Source: Onthophagus taurus
Taxonomy: Eukaryota > Arthropoda > Insecta > Coleoptera > Scarabaeidae
NCBI RefSeq assembly: GCF_036711975.1
Contig: NC_091967.1
Coordinates: forward strand, 23,374,001 to 23,438,000
Direction of reading: 5' to 3'
DNA: 64,000 nucleotides
Position numbers and translations under genes: made by a program. A model generated the notes under the pieces. The model was not told the origin of the DNA and ran no database searches. It saw only the letters and a program-made list of their open reading frames with translations. Shown in pieces: positions 11,038 to 21,639 of this stretch. Positions within the stretch are counted from its first letter, which is position 1. Every line of letters begins with the position of its first letter.

Positions 11038-11593
11038 ACTAGGTTAAGTTCTAGATCATTGTCTCCTTAATTTTGATTTTATTTTGACATATTTCAAGAT
11101 CTATGACATCGTTTTTATTAAGTGATTTTGCCATTAGTATGATTTTGGGATCCCCCTTCTTACATTTTAAATGAATTATAACCGATTTGTTGTACAAGAT
11201 ATTGACCAAGCAATCCTTTTAAAAGGAAAAGTCGTACCAAGGTATTCCTTGTATTTGGAACAGCGGTTAAATCGACACAATAAAACCGAAAAATAGCACG
11301 CGATCAATTTTTCAGTATATCCTATAAAAAGAAAGCATAAATTGTACCTCAATAATTTTAATTATTTTCAATTAAACATTTCAGATAACAATTTTAATAA
11401 TTAGGTTAAAATAATGGAGATAATTAAATTAGTGTTGTGGTATATTTATAAAAATTAAGAATAAACGTTTCGAAAATAACAAATTAATCAATAATACCAT
11501 GGTAACTTCCGTTCAGCTAAAACCTTTAACCGATGAGTTTCCAACGTGACATTTCATTCCTATAAGTTGAGAGGTACTTACATATATTCAAAG
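11038..11593. other. Upstream region of the IQUB-like gene
   Basis: AT-rich sequence between the hAT element and the IQUB-like start. It should contain the gene's promoter, but no convincing TATA/initiator pair could be fixed. Confidence 0.35.
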
Positions 11594-13732
11594 ATGACTA
11601 CCACACCGGTGCCGTCGGTAAAGTCGACGAAAAACAGCGTCGTTCATAGTACAATGAACACTGAAGAATCTTCATACAACAGTATACTGGCATGTTTTGA
11701 TAGATTATTACCGGAAGATACAGAAGCCAGATCGATAACGGTAAAATTTCGGAGTCATGGCGAGTTTATATATACCCAATCGTATTATGAAGGCGTAACA
11801 ATCGGTTATCTGAAAGATGTTCTTACCGATATATTGAATATTCCATCCTACGCAATGGAATTAATCCACGAAGACCGATACACGGATAATAACGAACAAT
11901 TATGCAATTTCGATATCGGCATATTTAGAATATTAGAACTAGATTTGTTCTCGACTCACGTCTTTTCAACGAGCAACCTTTACGAAGATTATTTCTATCC
12001 TGACGTGTTAACGGTACAAATCATGAATGAAGACGGCACTTGGAGATATGTAGTGGTGGAAATTGAACATAAAGAAATTATAAAACCGTTTTTGGGTGGT
12101 TATTTAAACATATTAACTGGCGTTGAGTATCATCATGGATATACACAAACAGGTCCACTACCACCAAGAATCCCCGTCGACCAACAAAGTAATCGAGATA
12201 CACAAACGTATTTTTTAAGAAATCGAAAACAATTAACCACTTATTCGAGAGCGACTCAAATGGCCAACGAAGAAATATGGATCCCAAACGTAACTGATAA
12301 AATATTAAAAGCAGGTAAATACATTACCGCTGAAGAATTAGAGAAAATTAAAAACATCCCTGGAAAAGTAAAAATAATCCAACGATATTATCGTGCTTGG
12401 AAAATTCGGAGATCTTTAAAAGAATTGGCAAAAGAATATTATAAGAGATTGGAAAAAGAAGCGGAAGAAGACGAATATCAAAGAAGAATCGACGATGAAC
12501 GTAAAAAGCAAGAATTGATAGCCAAAGTTTTTCCAAGATCGAAAAGTGATTTTTCAATGATCTATTACATGCTGGATAAGTGGAAAAAGGCCGAATTAGA
12601 ACGGATAACAAGCAACACTTGTGGCCCCGCGAGATTGGCCGAAATGTACTTACTTTTAGAAAAAGAAATCGAATTTTTAAGAAATTTAGACATGCATAGA
12701 CAAGCAGTCGCGGAAGACGAAAAAATTCAAAAAACAGAAACTTTTTTTGAAACAATCGGTAAACCAATTCAATGGAACAGCGAATACAAAAACTTATTAT
12801 GCACAATGGATTCATTAGAAACCCAAAAAGCTCGTGAATATTATAAAATTTACCTACAATTAACAGATAAAAACAAAACGAAAGAAGAAAGAATACAAAT
12901 TCTTCTCGGTATTAAATTATCCTTAGATAACCACACTTGTGAAATTTCAGCCGAATTAATTGATTTAATCGATCGCGAATGTACCTTAACTGTTCGTGGT
13001 TTAAACGAGCATCATTTAGAGATATTACAGAAAAGAATCGAATCACTATTTGTAAAGCATATTCAACAACCGGAATGTAGTAACGGAGTTACAAACAGAA
13101 TGAACCGAGTACGCGAAAAATTAATGGAAGGCAATTTATTCTTTTGCCATCGTTGTAAAAAACTGAAAACTCACGAAGAATTCCCGCTAAATTCCCGAAC
13201 TGAATCGTTCATCGTTTGTAAAAGTTGCTCATATACTGATAGGGTGTTAGAACCATGGTTTGATATCGCTCCATATCGCTTTATTTTGCGTTGGATAAGA
13301 CGCGAAGAACGATTAAAATGTTCATCTTCTTCCGTGGCGTTTATAATGCAAGAAAGAGATATCGAATATATAATCAATAGAATATGGCATTCTCATTCCG
13401 CTGTAAACGAATGTAACGACATTTACGAATTAAGATTGTGTCGATTTTTTAAAGAGGAAGATTGGGCCCCGTGGAATTGTATACTTTTAACGAAAGATGA
13501 GGTCAAACAACATTTAAATATTCGCACATTGGATAAGGTTTACGATAACGAATTGTTGTGTAACGTTTATAATAAACACGTGCTGGCTAAGAAATATTTT
13601 GCGAAAGCATTACAACTGGATAATTATTATCAGGAGATTGGAAAGGTTGATACGAGATGGAACGAAATTATTGAGTTGAAACAATTGGTTAAGGTTACTA
13701 GTAAACCAAAAATATTTTTGAGTTGTCATTAA
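11594..13732 (+). CDS. Iqub: IQ and ubiquitin-like domain protein (IQUB)
   Basis: Intronless frame of 712 residues starting at ATG 11594; the frame is open upstream to 11546 but only through a GTG. A ubiquitin-like fold covers about residues 47-125 (ITVKFRSHGEF, MELIHEDRYTDNNEQL). An IQ motif sits at about 257-272 (IIQRYYRAWKIRRSLKEL), followed by a long charged helical stretch. A Cys pair set, CHRCKK and CKSC at about 517-545, looks like a small zinc site. This order and length fit animal IQUB, about 790 residues in human. IQUB is known as a radial-spoke-associated calmodulin-binding protein of motile cilia and sperm flagella, so expression in testis is expected. AATAAA occurs just after the stop. 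No neighbour is functionally related. Absence of introns could reflect retrocopying, but the frame is intact. Confidence 0.85.
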   Translation: MTTTPVPSVKSTKNSVVHSTMNTEESSYNSILACFDRLLPEDTEARSITVKFRSHGEFIYTQSYYEGVTIGYLKDVLTDILNIPSYAMELIHEDRYTDNNEQLCNFDIGIFRILELDLFSTHVFSTSNLYEDYFYPDVLTVQIMNEDGTWRYVVVEIEHKEIIKPFLGGYLNILTGVEYHHGYTQTGPLPPRIPVDQQSNRDTQTYFLRNRKQLTTYSRATQMANEEIWIPNVTDKILKAGKYITAEELEKIKNIPGKVKIIQRYYRAWKIRRSLKELAKEYYKRLEKEAEEDEYQRRIDDERKKQELIAKVFPRSKSDFSMIYYMLDKWKKAELERITSNTCGPARLAEMYLLLEKEIEFLRNLDMHRQAVAEDEKIQKTETFFETIGKPIQWNSEYKNLLCTMDSLETQKAREYYKIYLQLTDKNKTKEERIQILLGIKLSLDNHTCEISAELIDLIDRECTLTVRGLNEHHLEILQKRIESLFVKHIQQPECSNGVTNRMNRVREKLMEGNLFFCHRCKKLKTHEEFPLNSRTESFIVCKSCSYTDRVLEPWFDIAPYRFILRWIRREERLKCSSSSVAFIMQERDIEYIINRIWHSHSAVNECNDIYELRLCRFFKEEDWAPWNCILLTKDEVKQHLNIRTLDKVYDNELLCNVYNKHVLAKKYFAKALQLDNYYQEIGKVDTRWNEIIELKQLVKVTSKPKIFLSCH

Positions 13733-14231
13733 AATAAAATTAATAAAATATAAAGTGAAAACGATTCGGGTACAATAAAATATTTGCAGAAGAAATGTTA
13801 TTATAATTTTTCCTGTTTTCCTTCAATTTTATTTTTAAAAGTTAATATAGATTTCAAAGTAGCATGTTTTAGTTAATCTGTTTTATGGAAGAAGTGATTG
13901 GTGAAGAAATATAAACAACAATACTGATAGACAATAGAAGTGCTATAGACTTGATCAATAATGGAATCTTAAACATTGATGTTCGTTTTCATTTTATTTT
14001 TCATTTTCGTTTTTTTTTTTACATATAGTCAAGCCAAAAAGAATTAAATTGATCTATTTTAACAGTAAAGATAATTTAGCAAACTTTTTTACAAAGCCAT
14101 CAGAAAGGGTTACTACATTTGAGGGATTCAGACATAAACGATAGATCTCCTCATCTCTCGTTTCTTTGTTTACTGCTCCGTCTCTCTCGGCTGCTAACGG
14201 CACTTTAATAAACACTTATGGTAAAAAAATA
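13733..14231. other. 3' flank of the IQUB-like gene
   Basis: AT-rich sequence with several AATAAA-like signals directly after the stop codon. Nothing else recognised before the Tc1-type transposon. Confidence 0.4.
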
Positions 14232-14567
14232 CACTACTCTCCGAAATCATCGCACCACCTAAATTATGCATTAAATTTAAAGGTTTTTTTTTTGAATCAA
14301 CGGATGGATTTTGATGAGTATTTCTTCACGGTATAGGTTGATTTTTAAGGAAGAAATGTGTTGATGATTTCTGACAATTGTCAACGTTTTACCCATATAC
14401 GGGGTGTAAAAAGAAATTTATGTTTTTTCTTCTAATTTTGCAACACCCTGTGGAATTTATCAGAAAGAACCGCTACATTCCATTTACATTACGTTAGAAT
14501 GGCAACCCTTCTCTACATTTTCGTTCAAGAATCATCTCGATATCTCTTTTATCAAGGAAGATACACA

Positions 14568-14718
14568 TTTTTAAGTTTGACTTAATTTTGTTGAAATATA
14601 GTCCTTACTAATGAAACAAGCAAGCTATGAAATATCAAACAGTTTGACAGAAATGCTTGTCAATTTTATTTACGCATTTAGCAAGTTGCTGCTTTGGGTT
14701 ATTAAGTGTTTATTTGAC
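14568..14718 (+). other. 5' leader of the Tc1-type transposase
   Basis: Sequence between the left TIR and the chosen ATG. The reading frame is open back to 14611, but homology to Tc1 transposases starts only at MDRISRHLNRDEY. Confidence 0.45.
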
Positions 14719-15753
14719 ATGGACCGTATTTCAAGACATTTAAACCGGGATGAGTATGTTGAGGCAGTTACTTTAGCCAATGAAGGAATAAGTTATCGTG
14801 AAATAGGCTTGAGATTAGGAGTTTCTCATACAACAATATCACGTGCCGTTCAACGATTTCAAGAGACAAATGATCATACAAGACGGCCTGGACAAGGAAG
14901 AAGGAGAGTCACAACACTACGCCAAGATCGTTTTATTAGACTTCGTGCTTTAAGGGAACGTTTTGTTACAATGAGAAACTTACAGATACAAGTAGCAGAT
15001 GTTCATAATATTCGAATTAGTACTAACACTGTACAAAGGCGTCTCGCCGAAGGTGATTTGCATGCAAGGATTCCTGCCAGAGCACCAAATTTAAACGCAA
15101 ATCATCGTAAAAGGAGATAGCAATTTGCCAGAGAACATCTTGACTGGAATGCTGATGACTGGGAACAAGTACTGTTCACAGATGAATCAAGGTTTTGTTT
15201 ATACAGCTCAGATAGACGTTTAAGAGTAATTCGACGGCCCAATGAACGCTATGCACAGTGCAACATACGACCGACAACTTTATTTAATGGAGGATCTGTA
15301 ATGGTTTGGGGTGGAATTTCGCTTACAGCACGAACAGACCTTGTTTCTTTGCGAAGAGGTTCATTAACAGGTGAAAGGTATATTACAGACATTTTATCGG
15401 AACACGTGGTACCCTTTGCTCCTTACATAGGAAATAATTTTTTATTAATGCATGATAATGCAAGACCTCATGTTACCTATACGGTCCGTGACTATTTGGA
15501 TGAAGTTGGTATACAAACCATGGATTGGCCACCCTGTAGCCCTGATCTCAATCCAATAGAGAATTTAAAGGATAATATTGATCGTCAGTTAAGGGACCGA
15601 CATCCACCACCTATCGTTTTGGACGACGTTGAGAGGATGGTAAGAGAGGTTTGGGATGCAATTGATCAAGATCAAATTCGACGCTTGATTTTAAGTATGC
15701 CTCGTCGCTGTGAAGAAGTGATCCGTAAGAGAGGCGGAAATACACGTTATTAG
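14719..15753 (+). pseudogene. Tc1-type transposase with one nonsense codon
   Basis: From ATG 14719 the frame encodes a bipartite helix-turn-helix DNA-binding region: GISYREIGLRLGVSHTTISR, then an RRPGQGRR hook and a second HTH. A DDE catalytic domain follows with FTDESRF, HDNARPH and SPDLNPIEN. Thirty-four residues separate the second Asp from the Glu, the DD34E signature of Tc1. One stop, TAG at 15118-15120, interrupts KRR and QFAREH, and the frame continues unbroken to 15753. One base change from TTG or a similar codon would explain it. The rest shows no frameshift. Without readthrough the protein would lose its entire catalytic domain. Confidence 0.92.
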
Positions 15754-16282
15754 GTGATTTTGAGAGAATTGATTAAGGATTATGTAGTGTTTTTTAGTTT
15801 TCACCTACTTGTTTAAAATATTAATAAAAATTCGTTACATTTAAACTTGTGTATCTTCCTTGATAAAAGAGATATCGAGATGATTCTTGAACGAAAATAT
15901 AGAGAAGGGTTGCCATTCTAACGTAATGTAAATGGAATGTAGCGGTTCTTTCTGATAAATTCCACAGGGTGTTGCAAAATTAGAAGAAAAAACATAACTT
16001 TCTTTTTACACCCCGTATATGGGTAAAACGTTGACAATTGTCAGAAACCATCAACACATTTCTTCCTTAAAAATCAACCTATACCGTGAAGAAAGAATCA
16101 TCAAAATCCATCCGTTGATTCAAAAAAAAAATACCTTTAAACTTAATGCATAATTTAGGTGGTGCGATAATTTTGGAGAGTAGTGTATTAACCATCTATC
16201 TAAATTTACGGAGAAGTTTCCCATTTCGACGTTTAATAGACTGTTGTGAACCAAAATATTTAAAAAAACCCTAGTTTAAAAA

Positions 16283-17551
16283 GTGGGCTACAATTATTGT
16301 ATTTTTTATAAATTATTTTTTTGTTTTTATGTACTACATGATGTAGTACATGAAAACATTGTCAAAACAGGACATTATTCTGGGAAATATGTACATGTTA
16401 GAAGAGTACTGAATGAAGAAAGTGTGGCTTTACCACTGGCTGTAGTAAAATTAAATTTACCAGAAATAGGAGAAGTTGAAACAGAAGCTGCAGTTACAAG
16501 TAATTTGCCAAACGGATACTCGTATCTATTGTCCAATAGAACGTGGGAAATGTTCAGTAATGTGGATAATGTACAAAATGTATTTGCATTAACCATTAAT
16601 TAAAAAATCAAAAAAATTAAAATTAGAACAACAATGTATTCCAGTAGAACAAAATACGAAAAATGAAAAGCATACAGAATTAATACAACATTTAAAATAA
16701 AGTAAATGAAAAAGATAAACAAAAGAAGGAAGAACGTATTTTAGAAGAAATGTTGATAATTCCTAAAGGAAAAACTATAACGAAGTTAAATCCTAATAAA
16801 CTGAGGTTATTGCAGGGAGGAGACCCTACGTTGAAAGAATGCTATGATAAAGCAGAAAATAAAGAAGACAAAAATGGTGTTACATTTAAAATCTTAAATG
16901 GAATATTGCACCGAAGATTTGTAGACAAATTAGGAAGACACTATGAACAAGTAATGGTACCAACAAGTCTACGAGGCAAGATAATGGATATTGCGCATGA
17001 TAATATGTGGACGGGCCATTTAAGATGTAAGAAGACGGTTGCAAGAATAAAACAAAACCATTGGTAGAGTCAACCAAATAAAGATGTCAAGAATAAAATA
17101 AAATATTGTAACGTATGTATATGCGCCTATGTGCCGAGTTCCAATTATAACAAAACCGTACAAGAAAGTAAATGTAGATATTGTTGGGCGTTTGACTAAA
17201 ACGGAAAAGGGGAATATATACACACTTACCTTGATTTGCAGTAAATTTCCTGATGCAATACCATTACAAGTAGCTAACTCAGAATCAGAGGTAAAAGGAT
17301 TATTGAGCATATTTTCTAGAGTTGGTTTCCCTTCAGAGATACAGACAGATTTGGGGAGAGTGTTTGTTAGCAACCTAACTACGGAATTTTTGGAACAAAG
17401 TGGTATTAAAATAATCCACAGCTCTGCATACCATCCTCAGTCAAATGCAGTAGAGAGATTTCATGGAGTGTTTAAAAGAATACTCAGAGCTTTGAGTTAT
17501 GAACATGGAAAAGGGGGGGCAAGTACATTGATCAAGCATTATTTGCCGTAA
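16283..17551 (+). mobile_element. Ty3/gypsy-like retrotransposon remnant
   Basis: Three broken plus-strand pieces lie in order. At 16340-16600 is a stretch (VRRVLNEESVALPLAVVKL, NGYSYLLSNRTWEMF) resembling polyprotein sequence around the protease. At 16750-17067 is the integrase zinc-binding region, with the HH-CC pattern near GHLRCKKTV. At 17129-17551 is part of the integrase core (VDIVGRLTKT, IQTDLGRVF, SAYHPQSNAVERFHG). Reverse transcriptase and RNase H are missing, so a large internal deletion occurred. No LTR was identified. It is a dead copy. Confidence 0.75.
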
Positions 17552-17572
17552 GAAGTGCGGCACATGGGGAAT

Positions 17573-17700
17573 AAGGGAATAATTTTGATTGTTCAGAAAT
17601 TGATTGACTGACATTTTTAAACTTCTGCAACTCTTTCCTTATTTTACTCCTTACTTCTTTATTATACATTCAGGCTTTAAACCACTTTATTCGACAAATA
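17573..17700 (+). pseudogene. Relic duplicate of the nicotinamidase-like gene's 5' end
   Basis: This stretch aligns with 19583-19735, which is the 5' flank and first codons of the nicotinamidase-like gene. Shared blocks include TTTTTAAACTTCT, GATTGTTCA and GGCTTTAAACCAC, then TTCGACAAA after a small deletion. At the position of the functional ATG the copy has CAG, so the start codon is lost. Homology ends near 17700 where retroelement sequence takes over. This is a decayed copy of a segmental duplication, not a gene. Confidence 0.7.
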
Positions 17701-17739
17701 TTATGTCTGTAAAGCCCATCAATTCTGACATTTAATGTC

Positions 17740-18600
17740 ACAGGAAGAGATTGTCGCAAAACATCTCCTAGTCAATCCCGTCTCTCGCCTTTTCGTGGTG
17801 GACGTTACTCCCAAGGCAACCCATCGCTTCCGTCTACCAAAAGGTAGCACAACTCCCTATCATAATTGAACACAACTCCTGCGACCAACCAGTTCCAATT
17901 ATCCATATCGCTGTCATCCATAGTCCTATTCTACTCTCCTTTACCTTCCCTCTTTCTCTCTTCCTCCTGACCTCCTCTCTCCCCTCCACTCTTCCATTCG
18001 GACACACACTTATCCCGTTCGTTTCCTTCAGTCGACACCTTCTCAAATATACACTGAGTGGACATGTTCTGTCAGCAGCTGAATGACCTTATTGCACATG
18101 GCCGCCCCATACATCCATCTGTCCTTCATAAACCTATACGTGCCTCTACCCTTATTCGATTCCATTCATCTCCTCTTCATTCCTCTCAACAAGTAACATC
18201 TTGATTCTTCCACTCACAGCCCACTCTTTACTTGCAATCACAGCAATCCATCCCAGCATCTCTGGTTTCTTCCCTCTCACGTACCTTACATACGTGAGGT
18301 CCTCGAAATGTGAGGCCGAACCTAACACTACTCCCAAATACTTCAATGCGTATTTTGACCATTACACCCTCCATTCCTCACATGTCCTTCATGCTTTCTA
18401 TCCATTTTTTCTGTATCTTCTTAACCGAGACGTCCCAGATAAATATGACCTGGTCATCGGTATACGCCTTTACCAAGTCCACCCCGTCGTCCAGTATATT
18501 CATTACTCTCGCAAACCACTCATTCATTGCATTCAACCACAGTACCTCTCTTTCTATATAGGTATGTAGCAATCAGTCTGTCTATAAACCTTCCTTCATG
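17740..18600 (-). mobile_element. R1-like non-LTR reverse transcriptase fragment
   Basis: On the minus strand broken frames read AYTDDQVIFIWDVSVKKIQK (near 18460), LKYLGVVLGSASHFEDL (near 18330) and a C-terminal piece RFMKDRWMYGAAMCNKVIQL (near 18110). These match the catalytic box, thumb and tail region of R1-type non-LTR proteins. Many stops and frameshifts make it inactive. Confidence 0.7.
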
Positions 18601-18779
18601 GTAAGCCAGGTATATTGGTCTGACACCGCTATCCAATGTCAGCAACCATACTGAACCAGTACAGAAACCTTTCTTCCCTCAGGCATCTGTCAATCAATGA
18701 AACTAAATCTATCAATCACCCCCCACTCATTCCTAAATACCTTGTACATGTGGGGTTGGACTGGACGCTAATTACCTCC

Positions 18780-19078
18780 ATCCGGAAAAAGAACAGCAAT
18801 TACGAAACCAGCAAATATGCCTGCAATGAAATTGATAAGTACAGACTGGTGGAAGTGCTAATAGATATGAGTTTGGTTATGGATTTCTTGCAAAGAGGAA
18901 CATAAAACAACGAGTGACGAGATAGACTATGTTATATCCGAATCAAAATGAGTTTGCGAAATCTATAAATCTTCTCGATACATGCATCCACTGAGGAGAA
19001 ATCCGAGGATGGAAAAGAGCAGTTCTATGAGCTGCTAGGAAAGAAATTAAATAAAGTTCAAGCTAATCAGATAAACTG
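18780..19078 (+). mobile_element. Endonuclease fragment of a non-LTR retrotransposon
   Basis: On the plus strand, across frame breaks, GFLAKRNIKQRVTR and IHASTEEKSEDGKEQFYELL resemble the apurinic-endonuclease domain of non-LTR elements, whose usual motif is HAPTEDK...FYE. Only this short region survives. Confidence 0.55.
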
Positions 19079-19089
19079 ATAATCCGAAA

Positions 19090-19500
19090 TCTATGTTGTA
19101 AATCTATAATCAGAAAGGTGTTCTTCTTCTTCAAACATCACCATGTAGAAATTGGCGATTACCGATGACAAAAGTGATCCCATTGCTGTCCCTTTGCATT
19201 GCTCATAGAATTCTCCCTTCACGCTAAAATATGTTGATGATGAACAGTGCTCGAACACTAGCCATAGAATATACTTCTGTAAACCCTACCGAATAAATTT
19301 TTGGCGATACTTCTAATTGACTCCACAAAATGCGTAGTATCTCTGACAGGTGATTTTGTTTTACTTATAAAAGGAGACAGAATCTTGGGAAGGAGCTTCG
19401 CCAACTGGTACGTTGGAGAATTTATGGCACTGACAATATCTGGTTTATAAATTTTAGTAATCCATAAATTTTTGGTGCTACTGGGTCCTGCTGGTTTTAT
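19090..19500 (-). mobile_element. Penelope-like reverse transcriptase fragment
   Basis: On the minus strand, SPTYQLAKLLPKILSPFI and VRDTTHFVESI are followed after a break by FYEQCKGTAMGSLLSSVIAN. The TAMGSPLSPV-type box and preceding residues are characteristic of Penelope-like elements. No YxDD box or GIY-YIG domain remains. Confidence 0.72.
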
Positions 19501-19692
19501 TTCATCTTTACTTTTAAGAATTTATATATTTATGGATTTTAGATTTAATTAATTGACAAGAAAATCAACTATACCTAAAAAGAATAATTTCGATTGTTCA
19601 AAAATTTTGATTGACATCGACGTTTTTAAACTTCTCAAACTTTTTCTCGTTGATTTACTTTCATCTCTTTAATAATAAAAAGATAATATACT

Positions 19693-20787
19693 ATGGCTTT
19701 AAACCACATAATAACCTGTTTTAATTCATTCGACAAAGATCAAGACGGTGGAATAAATCTTGAGGAATTTCGTTTAATATGCCAAGGATTGTTTAGGAAC
19801 GATAGAGGAATATTTTACACCGTAGCTCCAGAAAAATTAAAAATAATGCTTGGAATATTCGACAAGAACTTAACAGGCGCCCTAGAATTTGAAGAATTTA
19901 TGTTTTGCTGGTACAATTGGTTTAAATACATCATTCATCCTCGATCCGTTTGCATCGTTGTTAATATGCAAAACGATTATTTAAATGGAGTTATGGCATT
20001 GGCGGCAACTGGTTTTGCTGAAGCTGCAGCTGCTGCAGCTGCTGCAAATCCTGGCCAAGGTGAAACCGAAGAAGTAGTGAAACAAGATCAAAAACCGGTT
20101 AATATAATTGATACCATTAATCAAATTATAGGTTGTGACTTTGAACATATATATTACGTGATGGATCATCATCCTTCAAATCATATATCTTTTATCGACA
20201 ATTTAAGTCTTAGGCCTTTACATCCGGCGAGCAAAGTTTCAGAAGAAGATGCAAAATTATACGACACCGTGGTATTTGCACTTCCAGCTCCTTACACACA
20301 AAAATTATGGCCGAAACACTGTGTAGAAAACTCATGGGGTTCCGAATTAGATATGGATTTACGAATATCTTCCAAGGGTACGAGAATTTATACCGGAACA
20401 AATCCGGAACTTGATCAACATTCCGCATTTCGAGATAGTACCATGCCAGTTGACGGAAGCTTTCATCAGGAATTGTCCGGCAGAAACATAACAGATGTTT
20501 ACGTTGTTGGAGCCTCTTTAGACATGTGTGTACGGGCAACTTGTTTGGACTCGCTGTCTTTGGGTTATCGAACCGTTATGGTTGAGGATTGTTGCAAAGT
20601 TATGAACCCGTTAGCTGTCGAGAAAGCAAAACAAGATGTCATTAATAAAAATGGTGTAATTGCTCAATCCGCGGATGTAAAAAATATGACAGAAGGGAAG
20701 GATAGACGCCCTGAAATGGGTTATGTCCTCGCTATTAGATTAAGAGATTATTTTAAAAATAGAGAAACTAAAACTGAACCTGCTTAA
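19693..20787 (+). CDS. Naam: EF-hand nicotinamidase-like protein, catalytic residues replaced
   Basis: Intronless frame of 364 residues. Residues 1-80 hold two EF-hands: a canonical loop DKDQDGGINLEE (14-25) and a weaker one, DKNLTGALEFEE (57-68). Residues 84-355 are an isochorismatase/nicotinamidase fold. This EF-hand plus hydrolase layout is that of fly Naam, which converts nicotinamide to nicotinic acid for NAD synthesis. The metal ligands are kept: Asp158, His160, His164 and His209. The nucleophile Cys279 (DMCVRAT) is kept. However, the catalytic Asp of the VDVQNDF box is Asn91 (VVNMQNDY) and the catalytic Lys of the YKG box is Thr234 (IYTGTNPE). A poly-alanine insert lies at about 107-119. 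Frame and length are otherwise normal. I infer a non-hydrolytic or altered paralogue. AATAAA follows at about 20803. Confidence 0.88.
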   Translation: MALNHIITCFNSFDKDQDGGINLEEFRLICQGLFRNDRGIFYTVAPEKLKIMLGIFDKNLTGALEFEEFMFCWYNWFKYIIHPRSVCIVVNMQNDYLNGVMALAATGFAEAAAAAAAANPGQGETEEVVKQDQKPVNIIDTINQIIGCDFEHIYYVMDHHPSNHISFIDNLSLRPLHPASKVSEEDAKLYDTVVFALPAPYTQKLWPKHCVENSWGSELDMDLRISSKGTRIYTGTNPELDQHSAFRDSTMPVDGSFHQELSGRNITDVYVVGASLDMCVRATCLDSLSLGYRTVMVEDCCKVMNPLAVEKAKQDVINKNGVIAQSADVKNMTEGKDRRPEMGYVLAIRLRDYFKNRETKTEPA

Positions 20788-21189
20788 TTATTTTAATAAA
20801 ATAACTACTATTATCTTATATGTTTTCTTTCTAGGAATAAGTATGTTAGAGAAATTAAAAAAATATTGATTTTGAATTTTTATTAGATATCTATTTATAT
20901 GACAGTTATTAGGTGACGATGCATATCCCTGTTTGAAATAAAGGGATAATGGAGAATGGGATTTTGCGCATGTCATACACACTTCTGCGTATCTACAGAA
21001 TATATTGGTATCTCCTGCACTTCTTGCATTCGATATCCGTCTGCTTCTTCACATTACCTTTATTTTCACCTTGAAGTTTTGGATGTAATTTATTTATTAC
21101 GTAAAAATTTAGTTATTTTCCATGGTCAGCGTAAATATCGGGAACATGGTATCCATCTCTTCATAGCCAACATATCCAGATGGTTCCAG
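20788..21189. other. 3' flank, nothing recognised
   Basis: AT-rich sequence after the nicotinamidase-like stop with a polyadenylation signal. No coding family seen before the non-LTR fragment. Confidence 0.4.
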
Positions 21190-21540
21190 ATGAAACCCAG
21201 ATGGAACTTCAGGAAAGCTAACTGGTCTGCTTTCTCCAGTCATATTAACCAATACTTAAGAGCGCAAACTATGGGCGATTGATGATGAGAACAATTCCTA
21301 ACACAAAGAGTATGTTCTTGGATGGTCCGAGGAGAACAAAAAGGTTATACGAAGAATTTTGTGAAGATGAAAGGCAGGAAATTGCAGATGAACTACTCCA
21401 TAGTATTGATGCTGCAAGGCGCGAGAAATTGATTGAGACAGTTGAAAACCTAGATTTTAAAAAATTGAGTAAACAAATCTGGTCCCTGATGCGAAAAACC
21501 TACCCGACTGACCAACCAATCTAATAACCACAAACCAAGT
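21190..21540 (+). mobile_element. Non-LTR retrotransposon linker fragment
   Basis: Plus-strand pieces PRWNFRKANWSAFSS and, in a second frame, DELLHSIDAARREKL and LDFKKLSKQIWSLMRK match the region between endonuclease and reverse transcriptase of Jockey/R1-type elements. Neither catalytic domain is present. Confidence 0.6.
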
Positions 21541-21639
21541 GACGACCTACATAGCGTTAACCTCAACAGCATCCAGAAAGACATACACACAATTAAAATT
21601 AAAAAGGACCTAGACTTTATAGTTCATCTGTGCACTTGA

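Larger units (their letters stand above)
14232..16185 (+). mobile_element. Tc1-type transposon with long terminal inverted repeats
   Basis: TA dinucleotides (14230-14231 and 16186-16187) flank a 1954-bp element. Its terminal inverted repeats are about 336 bp each (14232-14567 and 15850-16185), starting CACTACTCTCCGAAATCATC. They differ at only a few positions, so the insertion is young. Between them is one Tc1/mariner transposase gene broken by a single in-frame stop. Left and right ends are both intact. Confidence 0.93.

Noticed and set aside
12078-12815. Minus-strand frames of 69 and 155 codons
   Set aside because: Shadows of the IQUB-like gene; low complexity and no family.
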